Shown here in pieces: positions 38,005 to 46,302 of a DNA stretch of 64,000 nucleotides. Made by a program: the position numbers and the translations under genes. The stretch lies in the NCBI GenBank assembly GCA_039819065.1, contig JBCBSS010000005.1, positions 51,183 through 115,182 on the forward strand, given 5' to 3'. This stretch comes from JBCBSS01 sp039819065 (GTDB lineage: Bacteria; Bacteroidota; Bacteroidia; Cytophagales; Cyclobacteriaceae). The first letter of the stretch is position 1; each line of letters begins with the position of its first letter. The notes below the pieces were generated by a model. The model made no database searches. It was not told the DNA's origin and was given only the letters and a program-made list of their open reading frames with translations.

Positions 38005-39969
38005 ATGTATCATCATCCTACCAAACTGCAAATCATTAGAGGTATACCGGCTATCATCATGATGATAGCTTTATTTATCACCATTCCTGAGGCAGAAGCA
38101 CAGATTAAGCTTTATGACCTCAATAAACCTATACCATCAAAGTCGAGAACAAACCAAAGAACGGAAGGTGTTAACCCGTTATCACTTCCTTTTTGGGATG
38201 ATTTCTCTTTTACCAAATTCCGACCAGATGACTCACTTTGGGTCAATAGTGCTAACGTCAGGGTTAGTCCAGGTTTGGGCATCAACGCTCCTACCATCAA
38301 CGTGGCCACCTTCGATGGCCTTGATTCACTGGGCAGGCCCTATTCACAGGATCAATTCGCTGATGGCAGCACCGATATGCTGACCTCCTGCCCTATTGAT
38401 ATGTCAGGTATTGACGAAAACAACACTTCTGTTTTCATAAGCTTCTTTTATCAATTCAATGGCAATGGTGAGGTGCCTAATGCTAACGACTCCATCAGGC
38501 TTGAGTTCAAAAATCAAGATGATGAATGGATTAGGGTTTGGGGTGTAGATGGAAGGGAGTTGATCAATAGAACTACAGCGGTGGTTAACGGTAGCACGAT
38601 CCTTACCAACAGGCAGGATACGATATTTCACCAAGAGATTTTCCGCGTTATCAACGATTTCTACCATGATGATTTTCAGTTCAGGTTCACTAGTTTTGGC
38701 CGCCAGTCTGGCCCTTTCGATACCTGGAATTTAGATTATATTTACCTCGACGATCAAAGGTCTATTAGTGATGATGATTACCCTGACCGTGCTTTAAGTA
38801 CAGCTCCTTCGTCTATCTTCTCTGATTATACCGCGATACCTTTGACGCACTTCGCATCAGCCGGAGCATCCAATTTGACTAGTGCCTCCATTGAATATAA
38901 TAACCTCGATGATTCACTTCAAGTGATTGATTTTATCAACCGAGCCACTATTAGAAAAACTAATTCTGACACTACCATATTTTTTGCCACCCAAAATCTG
39001 GATTCGATATTTGGTTTTGTAACAGCACCTTTTGAACGCCGCGTTTTCCAGAATGTAGATTTTGCCGATATCACCGATATAGTGGCTGATACCATGACCT
39101 CTTTTGACATTCAATATGATTTCTACATCAGGTCGGGAGATAACATTCCATTAAACCTGGATGGAGATTATGAGGAACGCTATGAGCCCATCGATTTTAG
39201 GACCAATGATACGGTGAGTGTTTCGTATACTCTGGCAGACTTTTATGCTTATGATGATGGCGAGGCTGAATTTGGGGCTGGGTTGAACCAAGCAGGGGAT
39301 GAAATAGCCTATTTGTTTGAAATGCGCACAGACGATCCTGATACACTGGTATCGGTAGATTTTCACTTCCCTTTTATCAGTAACAGTCCTGCAGGACGGC
39401 AAATCGATCTTATTGTATTAAGAAACTTGGACAACACCAGTAGTTCAATCTTGTTGGAAGAAACCATCACGCTTCCTCCGGCTGATTCTATCAATGCCTT
39501 TTTCGAATATCAATTGAGGCGTTCCATCGTTGTACAAGACTCATTCTTTATCGGCTGGCGTCAGGTTACTATTGGAGATCTTCCTATAGGACTGGATAGA
39601 AGTAATGATACCGGAGATAAGATCTATGTTAATCTGGGAGGTGGTTGGATGCAGAATACTTCTGTAATGGGTAGTCTCATGCTTAGGCCTCGGTTTGGTA
39701 AGCCAAGTACGGTTATCACCAACCTGGATGATCCTTTAAACAGACCAGAAATAAAACTGTATCCTAACCCTACTACAGGATCAGTTACCATTGAAGGTTC
39801 GTACGATCATTTATATATTTATAATGCCAATGGCAAGCAGGTCAAATATGGTTTTGAAGGCACGGGCACAAACCGTGTAAATCTATCCGATCTGCCGAAT
39901 GGCTTATATGTATTTCAATTTATAGAAGACGATCAAATTCAGACCAAGAGAATCATTCTTAGACAATAA
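38005..39969 (+). CDS. T9SS-secreted protein of unknown function
   Basis: From ATG 38005 the protein is about 654 residues, with a long signal peptide (cleavage near EAEAQ). A large beta-rich central part has SLPFWDDFS, SCPIDMSG and WNLDYIYLDD, resembling choice-of-anchor or lectin-like modules. A clear T9SS type A sorting domain ends it (about the last 75 residues, KLYPNPTTGSVTIEG and LPNGLYVFQF). It is therefore an exported surface or secreted protein. It begins 10 bases after the PASTA gene stop. A longer frame starting inside the PASTA gene lacks a sensible leader. Confidence 0.85.
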   Translation: MYHHPTKLQIIRGIPAIIMMIALFITIPEAEAQIKLYDLNKPIPSKSRTNQRTEGVNPLSLPFWDDFSFTKFRPDDSLWVNSANVRVSPGLGINAPTINVATFDGLDSLGRPYSQDQFADGSTDMLTSCPIDMSGIDENNTSVFISFFYQFNGNGEVPNANDSIRLEFKNQDDEWIRVWGVDGRELINRTTAVVNGSTILTNRQDTIFHQEIFRVINDFYHDDFQFRFTSFGRQSGPFDTWNLDYIYLDDQRSISDDDYPDRALSTAPSSIFSDYTAIPLTHFASAGASNLTSASIEYNNLDDSLQVIDFINRATIRKTNSDTTIFFATQNLDSIFGFVTAPFERRVFQNVDFADITDIVADTMTSFDIQYDFYIRSGDNIPLNLDGDYEERYEPIDFRTNDTVSVSYTLADFYAYDDGEAEFGAGLNQAGDEIAYLFEMRTDDPDTLVSVDFHFPFISNSPAGRQIDLIVLRNLDNTSSSILLEETITLPPADSINAFFEYQLRRSIVVQDSFFIGWRQVTIGDLPIGLDRSNDTGDKIYVNLGGGWMQNTSVMGSLMLRPRFGKPSTVITNLDDPLNRPEIKLYPNPTTGSVTIEGSYDHLYIYNANGKQVKYGFEGTGTNRVNLSDLPNGLYVFQFIEDDQIQTKRIILRQ

Positions 39970-39972
39970 ATT

Positions 39973-40269
39973 ATGGAAGACATCAATGTACAAGAGCTAA
40001 AAGAAAGGCTCGATAACGGTGAAAAGATTGAAGTAGTTGACGTAAGAGAAGAGTGGGAATACGACGAAATAAACATGGGAGCCAAGAATATACCATTAGG
40101 TACCTTACCCCAAAGAATCAGTGAGCTTGAGCACCTTAAAGATACAGAGCTTGTGGTGCACTGTAAGAGTGGTAGAAGGAGCGATCAAGCTAAAAAATAC
40201 ATGCAAAGTCAAGGCTTCAACAAAGTGCGAAACTTGTTAGGTGGAATAGACGCCTATTCGCAGTTATAA
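39973..40269 (+). CDS. Single-domain rhodanese
   Basis: This is a 98-residue rhodanese with DVREEWEYDEINMGAKNIPL and the active-site loop HCKSGRRS (Cys64). Single-domain rhodaneses transfer sulfur from thiosulfate or persulfide carriers; the true donor here is unknown. It starts 3 bases after the T9SS cargo gene and converges on an M50 protease gene. Confidence 0.93.
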   Translation: MEDINVQELKERLDNGEKIEVVDVREEWEYDEINMGAKNIPLGTLPQRISELEHLKDTELVVHCKSGRRSDQAKKYMQSQGFNKVRNLLGGIDAYSQL

Positions 40270-40280
40270 GCCAACTGTAC

Positions 40281-41489
40281 TTACCCAATCACTATCGGTG
40301 TTGGGCTGAAGGATAGAATTAGAATAATCAACGCCAGCCAGCCCAATATCTTCCTTTTCATATCCAGTGGTTTCTCTTCTACGGTTTTTGGGTGATATAT
40401 ACCTAGGAATCTGCTAATGATCAGACCAAACAATAGCCAGCCGTAGTATCCTTTCAAATCAGGGAGCCAATAGCCCAGCAAAAACTGAGATGTACAGATT
40501 ATTACCGCAAACATGAGCGTATCTATTTGTGAGCGACCAAATCCTCTCAATACCATATACAGATAAGCGACGTAACACGGCACTATCCACAATAATTGAT
40601 CAAAAGTATAGGCAGGACTTACCAGGCCAATCCCGGCATAGTATATGAAGCCTATAAAGACAATCGAAGCTACGATTTTATGTCCTTTCGAACCAAACAA
40701 GCCGTAAACCACATGCCCTCCGTCTAGTTGACCAATAGGAAGCAGGTTTAAGGCTGTGAAGAACAAAGCCAGGAAACCAGCGAGTAAATATGGGTAGTGG
40801 ATCATTTCGTGGTGATTTGGCAGCCTAGACTTATCTTGAACCACATATTCTTCAAAGAATACGAAAAGCAAATTGGAGCCGAGTTGAAGATTGGGAAAGT
40901 AGCTTGGTCCCATTCTAATGGTATCTGGCAAGTGCTCAATACCTTCGAGTTGCTGGTCAAGTTCGGCTTTGGCAAAAACAGTATCTACGTCGTAAACATA
41001 CTCAGCGTAGTCCAAGCCAAAATAGGTATACTCCGGGTGTATGTCGTAAATATGCTCCGGTTCTGGAAGATTGGTAAAACCGTAGAATAATATAGCGATA
41101 GCTGCTACAAAACCCGCTAACGGTCCGGCAATACCAATATCAAAGTTGACTTTAGTAGATTGGATTTTACTTTTCAAACGAATAACTGCTCCAAGTGTGC
41201 CGATTGCCAGCAATCCCGGGAAATACATCGGTATATAGTAAGGCAACGTAGCTTTGACTTTATAGTACATGGCCGTGAAATAATGACCGAATTCATGCAC
41301 TGTAAGAATGAATAAGAATGGTATTGAGTAGCTGAAGCCAGCGTAAAAATCCTCCCATTTGAAGAATTCAGGACCAAAAAACAGGGAAGCCCCAGAGACC
41401 CATTCGGCTCCGGCCATTGTTGTAGTTAATAATGTAATTAAAAAAAGGCCTAAGTGTCTCAGGTAGGCCTTAGCTTTATTTTGCTCCAT
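40281..41489 (-). CDS. Site-2-type M50 membrane metalloprotease
   Basis: This 402-residue polytopic protein has zinc motif HEFGH (His65, Glu66, His69) inside the first membrane core. The third ligand box LLPIGQLDGGHVVYG is near residue 255, matching the NxxPxxxLDG motif. No PDZ domain is visible between them. There are roughly seven to eight membrane segments. Such proteases cleave membrane-embedded regulators; the substrate is unknown. Its start overlaps the end of the HAD gene by 14 bases, so they form one transcript. Confidence 0.88.
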   Translation of the reverse strand: MEQNKAKAYLRHLGLFLITLLTTTMAGAEWVSGASLFFGPEFFKWEDFYAGFSYSIPFLFILTVHEFGHYFTAMYYKVKATLPYYIPMYFPGLLAIGTLGAVIRLKSKIQSTKVNFDIGIAGPLAGFVAAIAILFYGFTNLPEPEHIYDIHPEYTYFGLDYAEYVYDVDTVFAKAELDQQLEGIEHLPDTIRMGPSYFPNLQLGSNLLFVFFEEYVVQDKSRLPNHHEMIHYPYLLAGFLALFFTALNLLPIGQLDGGHVVYGLFGSKGHKIVASIVFIGFIYYAGIGLVSPAYTFDQLLWIVPCYVAYLYMVLRGFGRSQIDTLMFAVIICTSQFLLGYWLPDLKGYYGWLLFGLIISRFLGIYHPKTVEEKPLDMKRKILGWLALIILILSFSPTPIVIG

Positions 41490-42093
41490 TGAAGTGATTA
41501 AAAATAATGGCGGGGTCAGTTATGTGTAATGTGTTAATTCCGATCTCCTCTGCGCTTAATAGATTCATTTTGTCATCATCTAAAAACAACGTTTCGGAAG
41601 CCTGAATGTTACTGTGGTGAACAACATGCTCATATATAGCCTTTTCCGGCTTCCTTAGGTTCACTTCATGTGAGTAGTAAACAAAATCAAAAAGAGCTGA
41701 AAAATCTGATACCCCACGCTCATTTAAAACACCTTTTGCATAGCGCATATGAATGCTATTGGTATTGCTTAAAACCAATAAGTTGTATTTTTCTTTAAGC
41801 TCCCGAAGTAGATTTATTCGATCCATGGGGATATCTATTATCATGGCATTCCAGGCGTTTTCAAGTGTCTCAAAAGACAATGGCTTCTCCATGTGCTGAT
41901 CTAAGCCGGCATGGAATTCCTTTTCGGAAATCAAGCCTTTTTCGTAATCCAGGAAGAAGTCGGAAGTAAAGAACAGTTGTTCAAGCTCACTTGCTTTATC
42001 CCCTGCCAAGTCGGTGAATGCTTTGACTGTACGTTGTGGGTCTATATCTACGATCACACCCCCCAAGTCGAAGATCAGGTTTTTGATATTCAA
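41476..42093 (-). CDS. HAD-family hydrolase
   Basis: This is a 205-residue HAD phosphatase with motif I FDLGGVIVDID (nucleophile Asp9), motif II VLSNTNS, the KPEKAIYEH lysine box and motif IV FLDDDKMN. The DLGGVxVD form and length match YihX/epoxide-hydrolase-like HAD phosphatases acting on sugar phosphates. The exact substrate is not clear. It is the first gene before the M50 protease and reads away from the tRNA locus. Confidence 0.9.
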   Translation of the reverse strand: MNIKNLIFDLGGVIVDIDPQRTVKAFTDLAGDKASELEQLFFTSDFFLDYEKGLISEKEFHAGLDQHMEKPLSFETLENAWNAMIIDIPMDRINLLRELKEKYNLLVLSNTNSIHMRYAKGVLNERGVSDFSALFDFVYYSHEVNLRKPEKAIYEHVVHHSNIQASETLFLDDDKMNLLSAEEIGINTLHITDPAIIFNHFNGAK

Positions 42094-42199
42094 TTTTATC
42101 TAATTTTGAAATTAACTTTTTTGGCTATTTACGGGCAAATATGTAATATTGCACTCCCAATTTCAAGAGACTCTTCGACTATATGTAGAAACCTTGATC

Positions 42200-42274
42200 G
42201 GGCCTACAGATTAGTAGGTTAGAGCATCCCGATTATTATCGGGAGAGTCTCAATTTCGAGCTAACACTCGAATT
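42200..42274 (+). pseudogene. Decayed tRNA-like sequence
   Basis: GGGCCTA at 42200, GGTTAGAGCA at offset 17 and TTCGAG at offset 55 align with the tRNA starting at 42289 (offsets 17 and 54). Of the first 27 bases 22 are identical. The acceptor 3' strand and T-stem do not pair and the anticodon loop has an extra base, so it cannot fold as a tRNA. Part of it (an ATCCCGAT/ATCGGGA hairpin) resembles a REP palindrome. Confidence 0.55.
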
Positions 42275-42288
42275 AAAACAGAAATGTT

Positions 42289-42362
42289 GGGCCTATAGCT
42301 CAGCTGGTTAGAGCACTTGACTCATAATCAAGGGGTCCCTGGTTCGAGCCCAGGTGGGCCCA
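42289..42362 (+). tRNA. tRNA with CAT anticodon, probably tRNA-Ile2
   Basis: A complete cloverleaf can be drawn: acceptor GGGCCTA with TGGGCCC, D-arm GCTC/GAGC, anticodon stem CTTGA/TCAAG with loop CTCATAA, and T-arm CCTGG/CCAGG with TTCGAGC. No CCA is encoded. The anticodon is CAT. The acceptor stem resembles tRNA-Ile more than elongator or initiator Met, so a lysidine-modified tRNA-Ile2 is the best guess. It reads into the terminator at 42373. Confidence 0.85.
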
Positions 42363-42372
42363 CAAACACAAA

Positions 42373-42401
42373 CCCTGACGATGACCGTCAGGGTTTTTCT
42401 T
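42373..42401 (+). terminator. Terminator after the tRNA
   Basis: CCCTGACG (42373-42380) pairs with CGTCAGGG (42386-42393) and is followed by a T-rich tract. The GIY-YIG gene begins just downstream. Confidence 0.85.
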
Positions 42402-42410
42402 TTCAAATCA

Positions 42411-42716
42411 GTGTACTACGTCTACATAATACATTCTAAGTCTAACAATTCTTTTTACAAAGGTCAAACTAACGATTTAAAGAATCGCATTAGTAGGTAT
42501 AATAATGGATACGAAAAAGCTACAAAGCCTTACGTTCCTTGGCTTTTAGTTTGGAACACGGTCAAGGCGAGTAGAGCCGATACACTGGCCATTCTACTAT
42601 TTGATTGCTCGCGAGTGAAGACACTCACGAGGGCTCAGAAATCCGTTTTTACCAAGTCATTTCGATCCCGACAAGTTAAGAGAGAAATCTATCTCACTAA
42701 ACAATCAATACCCTAA
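42411..42716 (+). CDS. Small GIY-YIG nuclease-like gene with REP-like 3' half
   Basis: From GTG 42411 about 101 residues can be read. The first 60 form a GIY-YIG domain (YYVYIIHSKSNNSFYKGQT, then the Arg in DLKNRI). The expected C-terminal helix with its conserved Glu is not seen. Instead the frame passes through a hairpin (42608-42631) and a GTCATTTCGAT-type palindrome. The gene is probably truncated or fused with repeat DNA. An alternative upstream start at 42354 would run through the tRNA end and terminator. It may be a relic of a tRNA-associated mobile gene. Confidence 0.55.
   Translation: MYYVYIIHSKSNNSFYKGQTNDLKNRISRYNNGYEKATKPYVPWLLVWNTVKASRADTLAILLFDCSRVKTLTRAQKSVFTKSFRSRQVKREIYLTKQSIP
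42608..42696. repeat. REP-like palindromic DNA in the GIY-YIG gene
   Basis: CTCGCGAGTG (42608-42617) and CACTCACGAG (42622-42631) form a 10-bp hairpin with one mismatch. A GTCATTTCGATCCCGAC segment (42656 onward) and GAGAAATCTATCTCA follow. The TCATTTCGA core matches TCATCTCGA in the element at 13544. Confidence 0.5.
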
Positions 42717-42822
42717 TTTGAGATCACTTAGTAAAGGCTTAACCAAACGGCATTAAATGTGGGCTTAAGGTTAAAATGTATTAGGCTCATTTCTTACCAG
42801 ATCAGTGCATTTTACCGCGAGT

Positions 42823-43755
42823 CTACACTTGCGAAATTATCGTATCCTCCGAAAGCGTGTGAAGGTATTGTTGTAGCAATTGGTAAAACTCATGATGGCG
42901 CTTGTAATCAACGCCTGACAGTTGCCCTGGGTTCAGTTCTATCAATACGAGACTGCCGTCTTTTCTTCGGGCGATATCAATGGTAAAAAAATTGGAATTA
43001 ATATGCTTGGCGGCTTCTTGAAAAGGTTTAAGCTCATCCTTTTGAAGCTGATGTGAATAATCCGGCATTTCTTCCCAATAATTGACCACCATTAGTAAAT
43101 CTTTATTGAAAAAGAGTAGGCGATATTCCTCATACATAGGCTGGTGAGTCAGAGGAAAAGGCTGGTCATGCACCAAACATAAGTCAGGTATAAATTCTGA
43201 AAATACAAATCCACCGTTGATCACTCCATTATGGTAGGCTTTGAACTTGGCCATAGCTTCGTGCACCTGGCTTATTTGCGTATGATCAGCTATATCATAG
43301 GGTTGCTCTCGTTCGTACTTGGCTGATCGCATGTAGTCTTTCATCATAAGGCGCTTACCTTGCTTACCGAAAGTACTCAGCTTAGCTTTTAACACCTCTT
43401 CATCCAGCGCCGACTCACCATCTATCCACGCTGTAGGTGGGCAAAGGTGACTTACTTTATCATAGTGATTGACTACCGAACATACCTCTAAATGTTGTTC
43501 CGGAGTATCTAGTAAGTAGATGTTTTTTTCATTGGCTAATTGCTCATAAATGGCGGTATAAGCTACCAGTGGCATGACAAAACCGCGCAATAGAGCTGGC
43601 GTTGGGTGGGTGCAGATTGGTATTTGCCCCAGCATCGATCTAACATCACCCAGAACAATATGCTCATACGAATAATAAAATGTTTGAAAGCCTTGCCTTT
43701 GCGCCCCTACTATTTCAGCCTTGTATTTTATCTCAATTGGGAAAATCAAGATCAT
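42823..43755 (-). CDS. ATP-grasp protein, R2K-like clade
   Basis: This 310-residue protein has a C-terminal ATP-grasp fold. A Lys-rich nucleotide-contact region (about 130-150, LMMKDYMRSAKYE), VFSEFIPDL and the metal-binding end SNFFTIDIARRKDGSLVLIELNPGQ (quoted in part by motif) recall the R2K group. R2K enzymes are predicted peptide or RNA ligases and often sit near phage or conflict genes. Here it lies at the 3' end of the tail cluster, 104 bases after the fibre gene. The reaction and substrate are unknown; co-function with the tail is only suggested by position. Confidence 0.65.
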   Translation of the reverse strand: MILIFPIEIKYKAEIVGAQRQGFQTFYYSYEHIVLGDVRSMLGQIPICTHPTPALLRGFVMPLVAYTAIYEQLANEKNIYLLDTPEQHLEVCSVVNHYDKVSHLCPPTAWIDGESALDEEVLKAKLSTFGKQGKRLMMKDYMRSAKYEREQPYDIADHTQISQVHEAMAKFKAYHNGVINGGFVFSEFIPDLCLVHDQPFPLTHQPMYEEYRLLFFNKDLLMVVNYWEEMPDYSHQLQKDELKPFQEAAKHINSNFFTIDIARRKDGSLVLIELNPGQLSGVDYKRHHEFYQLLQQYLHTLSEDTIISQV

Positions 43756-43772
43756 TATTTACTCTTACTGTA

Positions 43773-43790
43773 TTTTTAAAGCTTTAAAAA
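43773..43790. terminator. Palindrome between fibre and ATP-grasp genes
   Basis: An 18-bp perfect palindrome TTTTTAAAGCTTTAAAAA lies in the AT-rich gap after the tail operon. It could act as a weak terminator or a binding site. Confidence 0.35.
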
Positions 43791-43859
43791 AACTATGTTA
43801 CAAAATTTGAATATTAATACAAAAATATGAAAAAATTATATATTTCGTATTGATCATAT

Positions 43860-44717
43860 TTAAGTCATTAAAGGAGCACTTGAATAAGTAGTTGGAATAT
43901 AACCTATCCTTCCGTCAGGAAAGGTAATTTTCAGTATATGTGGATTAGCGTTATTAAAATAAAACCCATTTCCTAGCCCAGTAAAGTTCACCACCCCATT
44001 ATACACCATACCACTGTCACTTCCTCGAGGCCCTTGGGGGCCGGTAGCTCCTGTAAAGCCTCTAGGTCCTTGTAGGCCAGTAGCACCCGTATTTCCTTTA
44101 GGACCAGTAGCTCCGGTGGCACCTGTGTTACCTGTGTTACCTTTAGGTCCTTGAATGCCCTGAATACCTTGTGGCCCCTGAGGTCCCGTATCCCCCTTTT
44201 CCCCTTTCAGGTCTATAAATGTTCCCCAACTACCATCCTTGTTTTCAAACCGCAGTTGGCTACCATTCCACTCATGGTGAGGCTTAGCTTCTATCTCCGT
44301 AATCAGCATTTTCTTACTGATGCCTTCAGCGGTAAAGGAGATGTATTCACCACTGGTAGGCTGGATAGCCGAAAGCTCTACAGCATGGTTCCTTCGGGTG
44401 TTCCAAGCTGGTACAATCCCTCCTCCTTTAGGCGTATCTTCTACCGGAGATCTGGCTATAAGGTATACTGATTTTCCAGCGCTTAAATCTATATTCGTCG
44501 CTCCGGCGAAACTCAAGATCAGACCATCCATGTATACTTTACCAGCCCCAATGGTGGCACTTTCCGGCAACGAGGCGTCTACTTCACATCCGGTCAGCAC
44601 AAAAGCACCTCTACCGGCAAATATTGACTCCATTAGCTTGATCTGTTCTTGCAATACCTGGAAATCATCAGCGGTATACTCACGGCCCCCTGGGGCAAAA
44701 ATCATTTCCTTATCCAT
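43860..44717 (-). CDS. Tail fibre with collagen-like region
   Basis: This 285-residue protein has an N-terminal baseplate-attachment-like part (about 1-165, beta-rich). A run of about 21 Gly-X-Y triplets follows (about 172-236; DNA 44010-44204), then a short C-terminal knob. Collagen-like repeats in phage fibres form trimeric rods that hold the receptor-binding tip. It is the last gene of the tail operon, equivalent to gp49 of phage Mu by position. The short knob, only about 50 residues, is small for a receptor binder. The protein may need a partner encoded elsewhere. Confidence 0.85.
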   Translation of the reverse strand: MDKEMIFAPGGREYTADDFQVLQEQIKLMESIFAGRGAFVLTGCEVDASLPESATIGAGKVYMDGLILSFAGATNIDLSAGKSVYLIARSPVEDTPKGGGIVPAWNTRRNHAVELSAIQPTSGEYISFTAEGISKKMLITEIEAKPHHEWNGSQLRFENKDGSWGTFIDLKGEKGDTGPQGPQGIQGIQGPKGNTGNTGATGATGPKGNTGATGLQGPRGFTGATGPQGPRGSDSGMVYNGVVNFTGLGNGFYFNNANPHILKITFPDGRIGYIPTTYSSAPLMT

Positions 44718-44729
44718 AGGTTATATTCT

Positions 44730-45248
44730 TTATCTAAACTCTACATCAAATGTTTTAGCGGCAAATTTGTATTTCCTGACCACTGATTTAATTGCCTCTT
44801 CCCTACTGCTGGTATCCAAAGGTGCATTTACCCTAAAATCAACTCCGGCAGGTAATTCACTACTTTCTGTACTTAAATGCATGAACAGTCCGGAACTATT
44901 GTGACCTTCTTCGTCCAAATGTAGAATGTGTTGTGTCCGATCCTCCTTCATATCACTATCCAGGTATAATGTAGGTCCATCATTGAGTAATTCGTGCACA
45001 ATTTGAAATCTTCGGCTTTCATGATCAAAGCTATCATTGAGCGCTTTCTCGATCAGACCGGCTTGGGCTGTAATCCCCGCCTCATAGGCTTGTCGCTTTT
45101 GGAAGATTTGAAACTCATCATAAAGCGTTTTCATCGGGGCAATACAAGCTTTGAGAAATGCAGTCAACTTAGGCTTGCGTAAAAACCCAGGCAAAAGGAT
45201 GGCTACCAACTGGTCAAAATCAATTTGATAGTACTTTCGGTCTTGCAT
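44730..45248 (-). CDS. gpI/gp48-like baseplate protein
   Basis: This 172-residue protein lies between the wedge and fibre genes, the place of P2 gpI and Mu gp48, which join the baseplate to the fibre. The sequence itself (IDFDQLVAILLPGFLRKPKL near the N-terminus) has only faint similarity that I can recognise, so the call is mainly by synteny. It starts 33 bases after the gpJ-like gene and ends 12 bases before the fibre gene. Confidence 0.5.
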   Translation of the reverse strand: MQDRKYYQIDFDQLVAILLPGFLRKPKLTAFLKACIAPMKTLYDEFQIFQKRQAYEAGITAQAGLIEKALNDSFDHESRRFQIVHELLNDGPTLYLDSDMKEDRTQHILHLDEEGHNSSGLFMHLSTESSELPAGVDFRVNAPLDTSSREEAIKSVVRKYKFAAKTFDVEFR

Positions 45249-45281
45249 AAGTTCTTGATTTTATGTTTTCTGAATAAGTCA

Positions 45282-46070
45282 TTATAGAGGCCTGTAAGTG
45301 AAGGTAGAATTAGATAGGTCGAATACGGCGTACCCCGCTGAAAGCTCCATGGCCCTATCAATCAATACCTCCTCATTATCTCCTTCTATTACTTTCAGTT
45401 CATCAATGATCAAATCATCAATCCCTTCCTCTTGTCTCACTCTACCAATCAGGTCGTTGCGGTTCAATTGCCCTCCAAAGTCAATGTTACTACAATAGTC
45501 ATTCGCGGCTTGGATCAATCGCGCCGTAATCTCATCTTCAGCAAATAAAGGGTTGTAAAATACTTGAGCTACCAAACGTATCTGATCCGCCACTTCACTC
45601 GTCACCTCTATTTTCACTCCTGCGGGTTTTACTTTATTCATATAGGCTTCAAATTGTTGCCGCTCTTCCACTGTTAAAGGGGACAATTCACTTTGCGTTT
45701 TTCCCTTGGCAATTTTGATGGCGAGAGTAGAATCAGGCCTTTCTTTTACGGCCACCCGACTCACGATCTGTAGATCTGCATTGAGTGTATTGTACTTCAG
45801 CTCTTCGTTCAGGTTATCTCCTACCTGGAATTTTTGACATATTTGCGCATACCAGGGTAAAGAACCGATGCGATTGTTGGTAACCACTTCGGTAATATCT
45901 ACCCTAAAAAGCGTAAAAAGTTGCTCCAGTGAATAGATCGCAAAGGCCATCACATATACTATAGCGCGCCACGGACTGAATCGTGATATAGTGTTGATCT
46001 CTTTCAGCACCAAGTCTTTATCTTTGGCCTCAAAAATTTCGCTTTCTATTTCTTCTATAGTTCTTGCCAT
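45282..46070 (-). CDS. gpJ/gp47-like baseplate wedge protein
   Basis: This 262-residue protein has mid-region strands KIEVTSEVADQIRLVAQVFY and a C-terminal AGYAVFDLSNSTFTY. These fit the baseplate J family that forms the wedge around the tail hub. An N-terminal helical stretch (RAIVYVMAFAIYSLEQLF, about 34-51) is hydrophobic but amphipathic, not a clear membrane anchor. It follows the LysM/gpX-like gene with a 4-base gap, as in Mu-like tails. Confidence 0.65.
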   Translation of the reverse strand: MARTIEEIESEIFEAKDKDLVLKEINTISRFSPWRAIVYVMAFAIYSLEQLFTLFRVDITEVVTNNRIGSLPWYAQICQKFQVGDNLNEELKYNTLNADLQIVSRVAVKERPDSTLAIKIAKGKTQSELSPLTVEERQQFEAYMNKVKPAGVKIEVTSEVADQIRLVAQVFYNPLFAEDEITARLIQAANDYCSNIDFGGQLNRNDLIGRVRQEEGIDDLIIDELKVIEGDNEEVLIDRAMELSAGYAVFDLSNSTFTYRPL

Positions 46071-46074
46071 CCAC

Positions 46075-46302
46075 TTAGTCTGTTATGGGTATGATATCTT
46101 TTTCTTTTAAATAGTTCACCACTTTTGGGTCAATGGTTTGCTCGGTATCTACTTTGAGTACCTGACCTGCCTCTAACTGCTCAGTAATAGAAAGGTTATT
46201 GAGCTTAGCCAACAAAATACCTCCTGATGCATCTCCTAAATACTGGATAGCTACATCTAACATCGTTTGTCTATCTTGTACTTTGATATCTATGATTGCC
46301 AC
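46075..46302 (-). CDS. LysM / tail protein X-like small protein
   Basis: This 75-residue protein has a LysM-like fold pattern: QTMLDVAIQYLGDASGG, then LAKLNNLSITEQLEAGQVL. Small LysM proteins such as gpX act in contractile baseplates as hub or clamp subunits. It overlaps the upstream gp25-like gene by 13 bases and precedes the wedge gene by 4. A role in the particle is inferred from context. Confidence 0.7.
   Translation of the reverse strand: MAIIDIKVQDRQTMLDVAIQYLGDASGGILLAKLNNLSITEQLEAGQVLKVDTEQTIDPKVVNYLKEKDIIPITD

Noticed and set aside
42289..42362. Initiator or elongator tRNA-Met
   Set aside because: The CAT anticodon fits Met, but the acceptor stem and D-arm resemble tRNA-Ile; Ile2 with lysidine is more likely, though not proven.
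44010..44204. Independent non-coding repeat in the fibre gene
   Set aside because: The repetition is fully explained by Gly-X-Y codons in frame.
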